DNA from: Dyadobacter sp. CY326
Lineage (GTDB): Bacteria; Bacteroidota; Bacteroidia; Cytophagales; Spirosomataceae
NCBI RefSeq assembly: GCF_021390515.1
Contig: NZ_JAJUXI010000005.1
Coordinates: 124,001-188,000, forward strand
Reading direction: 5' to 3'
DNA: 64,000 nucleotides
A program made the position numbers and the translations under genes. The notes beneath the pieces were generated by a model, which saw only the letters and a program-made list of their open reading frames with translations, was not told where the DNA came from and did not search any database. Position 1 is the stretch's first letter; each line of letters opens with the position of its first letter. Shown here in pieces: positions 52,269-62,146 of this stretch.

Positions 52269-53378
52269 TCATTTGTAAATGTCTTTCAAATCCTTTTCAA
52301 ACAGCGTGTAAGGATCATTGTAGAACTTCACAAAATCGCCTGCGCTGACTTGCTCGGGATAAGGCGCGTAGAAATGTGTAGGGCTTTTTGCATCGTTTCT
52401 CCAAACAAGCACATAAGCGAGTTGCAGCTTTTCCGTCTGCAATGTTTTCAATAGGGTTTCCGTCCACCAGGTGGGGTTAGGAATGCTTTCGAGGCCGGTT
52501 TCTGTAAAAGCAGCAAGCTTGTTGGCTTTTTTGGCATAATCGGACACGATTTTCAGCTTTTTCAAACCGGCTTCCAGATTGTATTTTCCATCGCGGCCAA
52601 AGTCACCATAATTGTCCATCCCCACCATGTCTACCCAATCATTGCCGGGATATCTTTCCAGAAATTCAGCTTCGGAATTGAATTTATTATCAGGTGAAAA
52701 AGTGTAAATGAAATTGTGAACATTCAGACTGTCACGCAGATAGGAAACCGTGAAGCGCCAGACGTCGATGAAGTCCTGACGTGAAGTATGCCCTTTTCCC
52801 CACCAAAACCAGTCACCGTCAAATTCATGATAAGGCCTGAAAAGAAGTGGCGCAAGCGTGCCGTCCTTCCCCTTTACCGAATTCGCAAAATCTCCTACGG
52901 TTCTCAATATTTGCTTGTATTGCGCATGATGCGAGCCGCCCGGCTTGATCAGCGCCATGGCAGCTTTGGAAACAGAATCTTTCCAGTAAAAACCGCCTCC
53001 CGAAGCTGGATTAGAGAAATGCCAGGCGACGGTTGTTACGCCTCCCCGATTGTAAGTGTCCACCACATTTTTACGCAACGACTCTTTTGTCTTCGCAATG
53101 GACTCCTCAGGCCGTCCGGATAAACCACTGAAATCAATGCCGATAACAGCAGGGTGCGAACCCGTAACTGACTTCACATCAGACCGTTCCTCGTCGCCAG
53201 ACCAGCCGTGGCCATATTCAGTTGCGTGCTGGTGCCCGAACAAAATATGCTCCTCCGAAAGTTTGCCCATGTTGCGATAAAGTGCCTGCGTTTCTTTTGT
53301 GGCTTTTTTATCGATTTGCGCATGAACCGCGTGCCAGCAAAACAGCGTCAGCAACGTGTATAATGTTGATTTGTTCAT
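52269..53378 (-). CDS. Secreted GH26 glycoside hydrolase (beta-mannanase-like)
   Basis: The 369-aa protein has a signal peptide ending VHAQ, the GH26 entry ILFGHQHATEYG, the acid/base Glu in RPYHEFDGDWFWWG, and the nucleophile Glu in AFTETGLE. WVDMVGMDNYGDF between them is also conserved. It should cleave beta-1,4-mannan or a related glycan outside the cell or in the periplasm. It ends 60 nt before the fusion gene on the same strand but is probably unrelated to it. Confidence 0.9.
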   Translation of the reverse strand: MNKSTLYTLLTLFCWHAVHAQIDKKATKETQALYRNMGKLSEEHILFGHQHATEYGHGWSGDEERSDVKSVTGSHPAVIGIDFSGLSGRPEESIAKTKESLRKNVVDTYNRGGVTTVAWHFSNPASGGGFYWKDSVSKAAMALIKPGGSHHAQYKQILRTVGDFANSVKGKDGTLAPLLFRPYHEFDGDWFWWGKGHTSRQDFIDVWRFTVSYLRDSLNVHNFIYTFSPDNKFNSEAEFLERYPGNDWVDMVGMDNYGDFGRDGKYNLEAGLKKLKIVSDYAKKANKLAAFTETGLESIPNPTWWTETLLKTLQTEKLQLAYVLVWRNDAKSPTHFYAPYPEQVSAGDFVKFYNDPYTLFEKDLKDIYK

Positions 53379-53471
53379 GATTTTCGAGGCGAAGTGACCG
53401 TTTAAGCGTTTTTGTTTATAAAACCTGAAATTAAAAGAACCTTTTGATAAAAACTACGTATCTACTGAACT

Positions 53472-53493
53472 ATCGACAAAATTTTTAGTCGAT
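53472..53493 (+). promoter_or_regulatory. Inverted repeat upstream of the Lrp gene
   Basis: ATCGAC (53472-53477) and GTCGAT (53488-53493) flank 10 A/T-rich bases, in the style of an Lrp/AsnC site, 40-60 nt before the ATG. Confidence 0.4.
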
Positions 53494-53533
53494 TAGTGAA
53501 TATAATTCTGACTTCCCCTATATTTATAGAATT

Positions 53534-54010
53534 ATGAACGGAACAGAAATTATTCTTGACAAAATTGACCACAGCATCCTGCGGCTGATGCAAGGAAATG
53601 CGCGGATCTCGAACGCCGACATTGCACGGGAGCTGGAAATGGCCCCTTCTGCCGTACTCGAGAGGGTTAAGAAGCTGGAACAGAAGCAGGTGATTCTGCA
53701 ATATACGGCGCGTATTAACCCCGTTGCGGTCAATCAAAAATTGTTGGCGTTTATTTCCATGAAATCTTCCGAAGGAATGGGCAGCAACAACACAGCCAAA
53801 GAACTTGCCAAAATCCCGGAAGTGCAGGAAGTCCATCACATTGCAGGCGAGGACTGTTATCTGGTTAAAGTCCGGACGGCAGATTCGGCGTCCCTGATGC
53901 AGCTGATGCGTAATACTTTTAGTAAGATCCCCAATATACTTTCCACCCGGACGACCATTGTCCTGGAAACGGTCAAAGAAGAACAACAATTAGTCATACC
54001 TGAAAAATAA
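53534..54010 (+). CDS. Lrp/AsnC family regulator
   Basis: The 158-aa protein has an N-terminal HTH (LDKIDHSILRLMQGNARISNADIARELEMAPSAVLERVKKLE) and a C-terminal RAM domain with VQEVHHIAGEDCYLVKVR. It probably senses an amino acid. It is 6 nt upstream of an EamA exporter gene, so control of amino acid or metabolite export is the likely job. An inverted repeat upstream may be its own site. Confidence 0.92.
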   Translation: MNGTEIILDKIDHSILRLMQGNARISNADIARELEMAPSAVLERVKKLEQKQVILQYTARINPVAVNQKLLAFISMKSSEGMGSNNTAKELAKIPEVQEVHHIAGEDCYLVKVRTADSASLMQLMRNTFSKIPNILSTRTTIVLETVKEEQQLVIPEK

Positions 54011-54016
54011 AAGATC

Positions 54017-54967
54017 ATGCAAGCACAAAGTAAAACTCCTTCCACCCTGATGGTCGTGCTGGCTTTTGCCACCGTTTACATTGTTTGGGGCTCCACTTAT
54101 TTCTTCATTCAGCGCGCGTTAGCGGGCTTTCCGCCGTTTTTTCTGGGCGCATTTCGCTTTACACTGGCGGGTTTGCTCATGATGGGATGGAGCCTTTCGC
54201 AAGGTGAAAATGTGTTTTTAGCGAAGGCCATCAAGCCGGCTGCCATCACCGGATTGCTGCTGCTTTTTGTGGGAAATGGCATTGTAATATGGGTGGAGCA
54301 GTTCCTGCCAAGTGCAATGGTCGCGATTATGATCTCTTCTGCACCCCTTTGGTTTATCCTGCTTGACAAGCCGAAATGGGCTGAAAATTTTAGTAATAAG
54401 TCAACAATTGTAGGCCTTCTCATTGGATTTGCGGGCGTTGTGCTGCTGTTTAGTGAAAAAATAATGGCATCCATGTCATCATTGAACAGTTCGAGAGACT
54501 TATTTGCCATGGCGCTCGTTGTTTTCGGATCAATGGCTTGGGCAGGCGGTTCTTTGTATTCCAAATACAAATCCAGCGCCGATTCGGCAACCGTAAATTC
54601 CACCTGGCAAATGCTCGCAGCGGGCATTGCATTCCTGCCCGGCAGCATAATCAATGGCGAATTTGATAATCTGAATCTGGCATCGGTTTCAACAGATGCC
54701 TGGCTTGCACTTGGTTATCTGATCATTTTTGGGTCCATTGCTGCTTTCAGTGCTTATGTGTGGTTGCTGAAAGTGCAGCCCGCAACAAAGGTGAGCACTT
54801 ATGCTTACGTAAACCCGGTTGTCGCAGTCCTTTTGGGGATATTTTTTGCCAAAGAATCCATATCCGTGTTGCAGATTACAGGCCTGATCATCATTTTGGG
54901 CAGCGTTCTTTTGATCAATCTTCATAAATATCGCAAGCCAAAACCAGTCGTTTCGTCAGCTTATTGA
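54017..54967 (+). CDS. EamA/DMT family metabolite exporter
   Basis: The 316-aa protein has ten hydrophobic segments in two EamA repeats; the first starts FATVYIVWGSTYFFIQRAL and the second near AMALVVFGSMAWAGGSLYSKY, ending STYAYVNPVVAVLLGIFFAKE. Related YedA/RhaT-type carriers export amino acids or similar compounds. It is translated right after the Lrp gene, in the classic regulator-exporter arrangement. The substrate is unknown. Confidence 0.9.
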   Translation: MQAQSKTPSTLMVVLAFATVYIVWGSTYFFIQRALAGFPPFFLGAFRFTLAGLLMMGWSLSQGENVFLAKAIKPAAITGLLLLFVGNGIVIWVEQFLPSAMVAIMISSAPLWFILLDKPKWAENFSNKSTIVGLLIGFAGVVLLFSEKIMASMSSLNSSRDLFAMALVVFGSMAWAGGSLYSKYKSSADSATVNSTWQMLAAGIAFLPGSIINGEFDNLNLASVSTDAWLALGYLIIFGSIAAFSAYVWLLKVQPATKVSTYAYVNPVVAVLLGIFFAKESISVLQITGLIIILGSVLLINLHKYRKPKPVVSSAY

Positions 54968-55013
54968 TCGTATTCCCACTTATATTTGCCATTATCAATC
55001 CAAATAATGCGCA

Positions 55014-55877
55014 ATGAGATGGATTACCCGGGCAAGGCCCAAAATTGACCGCATTGCCTGTCCCTGGCTGATCAAACGCTTCATCGACCCCAATGCCGAG
55101 ATCATTTATGTGCCCGAATCGGAAGTGATGGAAATGGCGGAGCGCTTGTCGGCAACTCCGTTTGACGTTCCTAATACAGAATTCAGCCATTATGACGATC
55201 AATGCACGTTTGATTATTTTATCAAAAAATTCGAGCTGAAAGATCCGGCACTGGCGGTTTTGGCGCCCATCGTGCGCGGTGCAGATACGGACGATCACAC
55301 GCAGGCAGTGCAGTCTTCGGGACTTTGGGCCATATCGGCTGGTCTGGCTTATAACATTAAAGATGACCACGAATTGCTCGAAAAAGGCATGCTCATTTAC
55401 GATGCATTATACAGCTGGGCCACGCATTTGCAGCGCGAAAAACACACACAAAGCCCCACAGAGCACCTTCTATTGCAGATTTATAAAACCTATCTAAAAA
55501 ATAAAGACAGCAAAAAGAACAAAGTCCCAGCATGGACAACGGAATTAAAAGACATGATTCAGGATCACATTGACACCAATCTCAACCTGAATTTGAAAGT
55601 TGCTTCGGAAGAACTTGACGTCAACCCGGCTTATTTGTCCCGGGAATTTTCCCGATATTTTGACAACCTTTCTTTCGGTGAGTATATCCGGAAGTTGCGC
55701 ATTGAAAAAGCCATTCAACTGATCGGCTCCACAGACAACACGCTTTCCGAAATTGCCTATCTCACAGGCTTTTCCGATCAAAGTCACTTCAACCGGGTCT
55801 TCAAACTGGCCACAAACAAAACGCCATCCGAATTCCGCAAAGATCAACGAAAGGGCAAAGAAAATGCGAAGCGTTAA
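55014..55877 (+). CDS. ChrB-like domain fused to AraC-type HTH
   Basis: The 287-aa protein has a ChrB C-terminal-like domain at about 1-150, beginning MRWITRARPKIDRIACPWLIKRFID, as in proteins tied to chromate resistance, and an AraC HTH at about 185-280 with ASEELDVNPAYLSREFSRYF and IAYLTGFSDQSHFNRVFK. It looks like a regulator with a ChrB-type sensor. No chrA transporter is in the window. It starts 46 nt after the EamA stop and may be in the same transcript. Its own stop lies inside the terminator stem. Confidence 0.85.
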   Translation: MRWITRARPKIDRIACPWLIKRFIDPNAEIIYVPESEVMEMAERLSATPFDVPNTEFSHYDDQCTFDYFIKKFELKDPALAVLAPIVRGADTDDHTQAVQSSGLWAISAGLAYNIKDDHELLEKGMLIYDALYSWATHLQREKHTQSPTEHLLLQIYKTYLKNKDSKKNKVPAWTTELKDMIQDHIDTNLNLNLKVASEELDVNPAYLSREFSRYFDNLSFGEYIRKLRIEKAIQLIGSTDNTLSEIAYLTGFSDQSHFNRVFKLATNKTPSEFRKDQRKGKENAKR

Positions 55878-55894
55878 GGCTTCGCATTTTCTTT
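55857..55894 (+). terminator. Terminator at the end of the ChrB-AraC gene
   Basis: A perfect 16-bp stem (55857-55872 with 55879-55894) with a 6-nt loop includes the stop codon and ends in TTTTCTTT. On the other strand it can serve the small gene 55911-56165. Confidence 0.82.
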
Positions 55895-55910
55895 GTAAAA
55901 CTCTTTCCTC

Positions 55911-56165
55911 TCAAAGACATAACGACATATCCGTAATCTCCTCCACTTCCGAAATGTCCCGATTCCCTTTAATCAGGCGCAGAATATACTCGAAATCAAT
56001 TAATTGAGACGCTTCAAAAGCGATCACTCCGACAAATTGGCGGCCCTTGCTGATAAAGTTCAAATGCTTGATTTTAGCACCTTTCACTGATTCAACAATG
56101 CTTGTGATCTTGTGCAGACTTACAGCATTTCTGTAAATGATTTTAAGAAAAAAAAGTTTGCTCAT
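55911..56165 (-). CDS. Small ACT-like domain protein, function unknown
   Basis: The 84-aa protein reads as an ACT fold: FLKIIYRNAVSLHKITSIVES (beta-alpha), GVIAFEASQLIDFEYILRLIKGN (beta-alpha) and a last strand VEEIT. This resembles the C-terminal ACT domain of Rel proteins and the regulatory subunit of acetolactate synthase, so it may bind a small ligand or be a regulatory partner. It is last in the tlpA-nifS-susC-susD row, 52 nt after susD. Short length and lack of a named match keep certainty moderate. Confidence 0.6.
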   Translation of the reverse strand: MSKLFFLKIIYRNAVSLHKITSIVESVKGAKIKHLNFISKGRQFVGVIAFEASQLIDFEYILRLIKGNRDISEVEEITDMSLCL

Positions 56166-56217
56166 GTTGATGTTGTTTATTTGGCTAATATGTTCTCCTC
56201 TAATGCATTACTTGCTA

Positions 56218-57660
56218 TCAAAAAGCATCAAACCACAGCTTTGTAGTCAGCTTGTCTTCGCCCTGTGCAGCGACAGCAGCCCTGTAATTGGCGCCGTTCA
56301 ATGCTTGTTCGCCGGTCGGATACAGCAATCTAACCGGGATTTTTCCGCCTAAAACACCTGCATAAGCCGGTTTCAGCTGTGGATAATCCAATCTTCTCCA
56401 TTCCGTGTAAGCCTCCGGTCCCTGACCAAACAATGCCAGCCACTTCTGCTCACCAATCGATTTCTTGTAATTTGTCGGACTGTAAGCAACCGATGGCTGT
56501 GCCAGGTAAGACGCAATGTCGGCGCTGTTTACTTTAAATTGCTGCAAAGAAGCAGTGATCGCAGCCTTGTACAATTCAGCTGGCTTGTCGGTAATGAAGC
56601 CTTTTTGCGCTGCCTCAGCAAGATTGAAAAGCACTTCCGAATAACTCAGAAACACCGCCGGCGACGTCGGCGCCACAAAGTAATCACCCAACTTAGACGT
56701 TTTAGTAAAACCCAGTTTAGAGGCAGAGTCAGCTGGCAATCCGTTCGTTACGCCAATGTAACCTGTCGGCGTGGCATCCACTGTTTTGTTTGCAAAAACA
56801 GCCAATCTCGGATCTTTCAATTCCTGCAATTTATCAATAACTGACTTGCTTACGCGGTAATCATCACGCGTTTCGCGGTCACGGGCAACCGGGTTTTGGT
56901 TAGGCGATGCCTGGTAAACCAACTGCGCGATCTCGTCATTTGAGGAGATCAGCTGGCTTTTATCGGCAGCCAGTTCCGCAATCACAGCCTTGGCAGTTTG
57001 TGGATCTTTGTCCGAAATGCGAATCGCAATCCTAAGGCGCAAAGAGTTGGCAAACTTCTTCCATTTCGTAAGATTTCCGCCATAAACCACATCACCAGCA
57101 ATCGGGCTGCCTGTTGTGTTAATCAGCTCGGAAGCTTTTTTCAAATCATTCAAAAGTCCCAGATACACGTCTTTCTGTGCGTCATATTTCGGGGTCAATG
57201 TCTGATCAATTTTAACCGCTTCGCTGTAAGGAATGTCGCCATAGAGGTCAGTCAGGATCTGGAATGACCATGATTTCAGGATCAATCCCACGGCCTGGTA
57301 ATTCACATTCCCGGTTTCTTCGCCTATTCTGATGATTTCCGTGAAATCCGTCAGCCCTTGCGAATAAAGGTTTGTCCAAATGTTTTGAATGTTGGCAATG
57401 CTCACGGTGTATTTATCAACATCCGTATATTGGATTTTAGCCCAATGTTGCACAAACAAAGTCGTCGTCTCCATTGATGCATCCGAACCCAGAATCACGT
57501 CCGCATTGGACTTGATTGCATTGGCCAGCAGATAATCCGGCTGCGCTGAAATTGCTTCATTCGGGTTTTCATTCACTTCCTCCAATTCGTCCTGGCACCC
57601 TGCCAAAAAGACTGATAACGAGGCAATTGCAATTCCTTTTACGATTATATTTTTATTCAT
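56218..57660 (-). CDS. SusD/RagB-family surface lipoprotein
   Basis: The 480-aa protein has a lipoprotein signal with lipobox LAGC (Cys22), followed by the SusD-like start DELEEVNENPNEAISAQPDYLLANAI and tetratricopeptide-type helices. LILKSWSFQILTDLYGDIPYSEA is diagnostic of the SusD family. It caps the SusC transporter encoded 13 nt upstream and binds its ligand at the cell surface. The ligand is unknown; no glycan-degrading enzyme is coupled to it. Confidence 0.92.
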   Translation of the reverse strand: MNKNIIVKGIAIASLSVFLAGCQDELEEVNENPNEAISAQPDYLLANAIKSNADVILGSDASMETTTLFVQHWAKIQYTDVDKYTVSIANIQNIWTNLYSQGLTDFTEIIRIGEETGNVNYQAVGLILKSWSFQILTDLYGDIPYSEAVKIDQTLTPKYDAQKDVYLGLLNDLKKASELINTTGSPIAGDVVYGGNLTKWKKFANSLRLRIAIRISDKDPQTAKAVIAELAADKSQLISSNDEIAQLVYQASPNQNPVARDRETRDDYRVSKSVIDKLQELKDPRLAVFANKTVDATPTGYIGVTNGLPADSASKLGFTKTSKLGDYFVAPTSPAVFLSYSEVLFNLAEAAQKGFITDKPAELYKAAITASLQQFKVNSADIASYLAQPSVAYSPTNYKKSIGEQKWLALFGQGPEAYTEWRRLDYPQLKPAYAGVLGGKIPVRLLYPTGEQALNGANYRAAVAAQGEDKLTTKLWFDAF

Positions 57661-57673
57661 GATTATTTGTCAA

Positions 57674-60600
57674 TTAAAAGCCGATCAAAATATTAAATCC
57701 ATAAGAACTGGTTGTTGGCAGCTGCAATGATTCCAGTCCTTGTCCTGTGTTTGCCGTGCTGAAAGCGGTTTCCGGATCGATGTTATCCGCTTTTCTCTGC
57801 AGGAAAGCCAGGTTTCTGCCGTAAACCGAGAAGATCAGGCTTTGCAATTTGTATTTGGAAACGAAATTTTGCGGAACCGAGTAACCCAGCTTAACCTCAC
57901 GCAATTTGATAAATGAAGCATCAAAAACGCTCGCTTCGTTGATCCCTGCGCTGTTGCTGTAAACGCCTTTGTAATAACGCTCTGCCGAGACAATGGTCGT
58001 ATTCGGCTTGCCGTCAGTCGTAACGCCTGGTGCGATAATGCCATCCTCATAAACGACCGCACCCGTTGGCGCAGCACCAGCATTGGCAACCTGAACCGCA
58101 ACGCCAGCCTTGTTATTGCCTGGATAATAGTAAGTTAACCCGCCATGTTCCGCATCTCTTCCTTGCAATGTGGAAGCAAGCACACCCGTGTAACGACCCG
58201 TCGCATTGGTTGCCGAGTAAATTGAGCCTCCTTGTTTTGTATCAATTAAAACACTTAGATTGAATCCTTTAACTGTAAATGAGTTGGTGATCCCGCCCAT
58301 CCATTTCGGCGTGTAATGTCCCAAAACTTTCAGGTTCGGATCTCTTGATGGAATTCCTGTTGACCCGATGATCATTTCGCCTGCCTCGTTACGTGCATAG
58401 GCCGATCCGAACAATGCGCCGTAACCCAATCCTTTGCTCGCATAAACAGTTACGCCATTGGTTCCCAGCTTGTAATCATTCAAAAATCCTTCGTCATCCA
58501 ATGCAATGACCTTGCTTCTGTTTCTTGAAAAATTGACGCCAACATCCCATCTAAAACCTGAGTTGGTTTCGATGGCTTTCACATTCAGCATCGCCTCGAA
58601 ACCTTTGTTGTTAATGTGTCCTGCATTCAAAAGCTTCTGCTTGTAACCCGTTGATGGGCTTACGTCAGCTTTCAGAATCTGGTTGTAACTGTCTGTGTTG
58701 TAATAACTAACATCCAACCGCACCCGGTTTTTGAATAAAGCCACATCCGCTCCTATTTCCGTTGATTTTGTGATCTCAGGTTTCAGATCCGAGTTAAGCA
58801 ACACATCCGAAACGGTCAGCAACGGATTGCTTCCAAAAGGCTGGTTGAATGGATAAGTGTTGATCAGCTGATAAGGGTCCGTGTCCTTTCCTACCTGTGC
58901 CCACCCACCACGTAACTTGGCATAAGTCAGCACATTGCTCTTAATATTGAATGCATCCGTAAGGACGAAGCTCGCATTAATGGAAGGATAGAAATAAGAG
59001 TTGTTCCCCGTTGGCAGCGTCGACGACCAGTCATTTCTAGCCGTAAGGTTAATAAATGCGTAGTTTCTGAAACCGATCTGCCCCGAACTGAATGCGCTAT
59101 AAACCTTTTGTTTGCGCAAAACATTGGACGAAACAAGCGGATCACGCGAGTTGTTCAGTGTGTATAAACCGGCTACAGCCAATTTTGGCGCTTGCTGCAA
59201 ATTTTGTTCGTTGAAGTTGCTGCGCAGGTTACCGCCGACAAGCCAGTCTATTTCAAAATCTTCACTCACATTTTTGTGGAAATTGAAGTTGAAGTCCGTA
59301 TTGTTCTCATTTACAATGTAACTGTCCTCCGTGTAAGAGCCGAACGGCGTTCCGTTGGTTCCGTAAGCCACTTTGAATTTGCGCTTATCATTGTAATAAT
59401 CGTTACCGGTCCGCACAGTTGCCGTAAGCCAGTCTGTGATTTTGTAATTCAAATTCACATTGCCGAAAAAGCGGTCACGACGTTGCTGCGCAGTGTTTTC
59501 GTATTGAAGCAAATAGGGATTGCTGTAATAACTGTGGTTCCAGTTGTAGTCAAATCCGCCTTTGTTATAATCTTTCAAAAGCTCTGTATCAACTTGTCGG
59601 CCAAACCACAAGAATTGAAGCATTACGCTGCTTCCCCTTCCCGAAGTTCCAGGTAGGTTGTCCGATGCATTGCGCGCAAAATTGGCGCTCGTTGTAAGGG
59701 TAAGCTTGTCATTCAGACGGAAAGTTGTGTTTACGCCAAATGAATTTTTAGCAATGTCCGTGTTCGGAATGACGCCGGTTTGCTTGCTGTTATTGAATGA
59801 AAACCGATAATCGATCTTGTCATTTGAGCCCGAAACTGAAACACCGGTCGTTCTTGTGTGCCCTGTTTCGAAGAAATTCTTCACATTATCCGGATGCGCC
59901 ACAAATGGAGCAGGCTGGCCGTCTGAAAAAAATTGCGGGATGAGCCTGCCGTCCATTTTTGGCCCCCAGCTTTCGTCTGTTGCATCATTGATTCCGCCGC
60001 CTTTTCCGTTTACATATGAAAATGCGCCGCCCGTTCCCTGACCGTAAATATTTTGATATTCAGGCAGAACCAGCAATTTGTCAAATGTATAACCGAAGTT
60101 CACATTGACGCCGAGTCCTTTTTGTGTGCCTTTTCCTGATTTTGTTTTGATCAAAATAACCCCGTTGGAAGCGCGCGAGCCATAAAGTGCAGCTGCATTA
60201 GGGCCTTTCAAAACGCTGATGGATTCAATGTCATTCGGGTTAATGTCTGCGATTGCATTGGCAAAATCGCGCGACCCGTTTGCACCGGCGCCAAGCTGCG
60301 AGTTATCAACCGGAATTCCATCAACCACAAATAATGGCTGGTTGTTTCCTGCAATGGACGTTTCTCCGCGGATAACGATCCGTGAAGAACCCATTCCACC
60401 CTGAGAATTTGTAATGTTAACACCAGCGATTTTACCCGATAATGCATTAACAAGATTGTTCTCCCGGGCTTCTGCAATGTCCTTGGTCTGCAATTCCTGA
60501 ACCGCATAACCAAGCGATTTTTTCTCTTTCGCAATGCCTAAGGCTGTTACGACAACTTCTTGCAAAATTGTTTCATCACTTTCCAGTTGTACATCGAGCT

Positions 60601-60865
60601 GCCCGTTTTGGGGAACCGCTATTTCCGTGGATTTCAGACCGATAAATGAAAATATAAGGGTTGAGCCAGGTGTGGTTTCAATGGCATAGCGCCCTTCAAC
60701 ATCTGTGGCTGTTCCCTTTGAGCTTCCCTTAATTAAAATGGTGACACCTGGCAGCGCTTCGTTATCATTTTTGGACGTTACCCGGCCGGTGACATTGACA
60801 TTTTGTGCAAGCGCGACTTGCACAATGTTAAATAGGAGAAAAATGAAGACTAGATTTTTTTTCAT
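57674..60865 (-). CDS. SusC/RagA-family TonB-dependent transporter
   Basis: The 1063-aa protein has a signal peptide ending ALAQ, a carboxypeptidase-regulatory-like domain (about 23-105: VTGRVTSKNDNEALPGVTILIKG), the SusC box DETILQEVVVTALGIAKEKKSLGYAV, a plug domain (about 115-225), and a 22-strand barrel ending in SSYGFNILIGF. It imports a large nutrient with TonB energy. It precedes susD by 13 nt and follows the cysteine desulfurase gene by 46 nt on the same strand. Confidence 0.94.
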   Translation of the reverse strand: MKKNLVFIFLLFNIVQVALAQNVNVTGRVTSKNDNEALPGVTILIKGSSKGTATDVEGRYAIETTPGSTLIFSFIGLKSTEIAVPQNGQLDVQLESDETILQEVVVTALGIAKEKKSLGYAVQELQTKDIAEARENNLVNALSGKIAGVNITNSQGGMGSSRIVIRGETSIAGNNQPLFVVDGIPVDNSQLGAGANGSRDFANAIADINPNDIESISVLKGPNAAALYGSRASNGVILIKTKSGKGTQKGLGVNVNFGYTFDKLLVLPEYQNIYGQGTGGAFSYVNGKGGGINDATDESWGPKMDGRLIPQFFSDGQPAPFVAHPDNVKNFFETGHTRTTGVSVSGSNDKIDYRFSFNNSKQTGVIPNTDIAKNSFGVNTTFRLNDKLTLTTSANFARNASDNLPGTSGRGSSVMLQFLWFGRQVDTELLKDYNKGGFDYNWNHSYYSNPYLLQYENTAQQRRDRFFGNVNLNYKITDWLTATVRTGNDYYNDKRKFKVAYGTNGTPFGSYTEDSYIVNENNTDFNFNFHKNVSEDFEIDWLVGGNLRSNFNEQNLQQAPKLAVAGLYTLNNSRDPLVSSNVLRKQKVYSAFSSGQIGFRNYAFINLTARNDWSSTLPTGNNSYFYPSINASFVLTDAFNIKSNVLTYAKLRGGWAQVGKDTDPYQLINTYPFNQPFGSNPLLTVSDVLLNSDLKPEITKSTEIGADVALFKNRVRLDVSYYNTDSYNQILKADVSPSTGYKQKLLNAGHINNKGFEAMLNVKAIETNSGFRWDVGVNFSRNRSKVIALDDEGFLNDYKLGTNGVTVYASKGLGYGALFGSAYARNEAGEMIIGSTGIPSRDPNLKVLGHYTPKWMGGITNSFTVKGFNLSVLIDTKQGGSIYSATNATGRYTGVLASTLQGRDAEHGGLTYYYPGNNKAGVAVQVANAGAAPTGAVVYEDGIIAPGVTTDGKPNTTIVSAERYYKGVYSNSAGINEASVFDASFIKLREVKLGYSVPQNFVSKYKLQSLIFSVYGRNLAFLQRKADNIDPETAFSTANTGQGLESLQLPTTSSYGFNILIGF

Positions 60866-60911
60866 GATGTGGATAAAATACTAAAACAGGTAAAAATGAG
60901 CGTTTAAGCGC

Positions 60912-62093
60912 TCAATGCGTTAATTCAAAATGAAACCGGGATTGATTTTGTGAAATTGGGCCGGCTTTGTAAATGCTTACAATGGCCTGCACAATGTGGT
61001 CGATCTCGTCGAAGGTGTTGAACTTGCTGAATGAAAAACGGACATTTTCTTTATCCTTTTGACAGGGAAGTGCGCTGATCACGTGCGAGCTGCCCTGGCT
61101 GGAACACGCGCTCCCGCCAGAGACTGCGATGCCGATAGAATCCAGGCTTTTCACCAGACTTCCGTCAGCCAAACATGGGAAAGAGACGTTCAAAATATTC
61201 ACCAGACTGTTTTCCAGCGAATGGCTTTCGCCGTTATAGCAAATACCGTGCACACCGCTGATCGCAAGTTTGGAAACCATATATTGTTTCAATTTGCAAA
61301 CTTTGCTGTGGTTTGCGTCGAGGTCGCGGTAAGCCACTTCAAGTGCTTTCGCCAGTCCAACAATGCCAATCACATTTTCGGTTCCGCCTCGCTGGCCTTT
61401 CTCCTGACCGCCTCCAAAAATTTGCGCCTTAATGCGGTGTTTTTTATTAATGTAAATAAAACCCACACCTTTCGGCCCGTGAAATTTGTGTGCAGACCCA
61501 ACCAGAAAATCGATAGGCGTTTGGCTCAGATCGATCCATTGCTTCCCGATTGTCTGGGTGGTGTCTGTGAAAAAAATCGCATTATAACGTTGAGCAAGTT
61601 TACTAATCGCTTGGATATCAGTAAGATTTCCAATTTCATTATTGCCATGCATCAGACTGATCAGCGTCCGTGGATTGGCTCTCAATAAATTTTCAAGATG
61701 ATAAAGATCGACGTTGCCGCGTTCGTCGAGTTTTACAAAACTCGTTTCAATGTCTCCCTCCTTTTCATGCTGGGCAATGGTTTGGAGCACCGCTTTGTGT
61801 TCGATTTTGCTGGTAACAACATGGCTGATCTCATACGTGACAATGGCGCCAGAAATAGCGAGATTGATGGCCTCAGTTGCACCGGAAGTGAAATAGATTT
61901 CATCCGGCGATGTGTTCAAAAGGGTTGCAATCGTCTTCCTGGCATCCACAACCGCATCTTTCACTTTCCGTCCAGCCCAATGGGTGGACGATGGGTTACC
62001 AAAATTTTGTGTTAAAAATGGAAGGATTGCTTCGATCACTTCCGGATCAAGTGCTGTTGTGGCGGCATTGTCACAATAAATTTCCATAGTCAT
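60912..62093 (-). CDS. Cysteine desulfurase (NifS/IscS type)
   Basis: The 393-aa class V aminotransferase has the PLP lysine in GSAHKFHGPKG and the catalytic Cys in GSACSSQGSS. It converts cysteine to alanine with transfer of sulfur. N-terminus MEIYCDNAATTALDP is canonical; ATG 62093 and 62087 are both possible. No iscU or other Fe-S assembly gene is adjacent. Its place between a thioredoxin-like gene (53 nt upstream) and susCD suggests a role in sulfur recovery from an imported compound, an inference. Confidence 0.92.
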   Translation of the reverse strand: MTMEIYCDNAATTALDPEVIEAILPFLTQNFGNPSSTHWAGRKVKDAVVDARKTIATLLNTSPDEIYFTSGATEAINLAISGAIVTYEISHVVTSKIEHKAVLQTIAQHEKEGDIETSFVKLDERGNVDLYHLENLLRANPRTLISLMHGNNEIGNLTDIQAISKLAQRYNAIFFTDTTQTIGKQWIDLSQTPIDFLVGSAHKFHGPKGVGFIYINKKHRIKAQIFGGGQEKGQRGGTENVIGIVGLAKALEVAYRDLDANHSKVCKLKQYMVSKLAISGVHGICYNGESHSLENSLVNILNVSFPCLADGSLVKSLDSIGIAVSGGSACSSQGSSHVISALPCQKDKENVRFSFSKFNTFDEIDHIVQAIVSIYKAGPISQNQSRFHFELTH

Positions 62094-62146
62094 TCAAGGT
62101 TTTAGATTGAATATTTTAGTTTGTTGAATTATAAAGCGGCGCTGGC

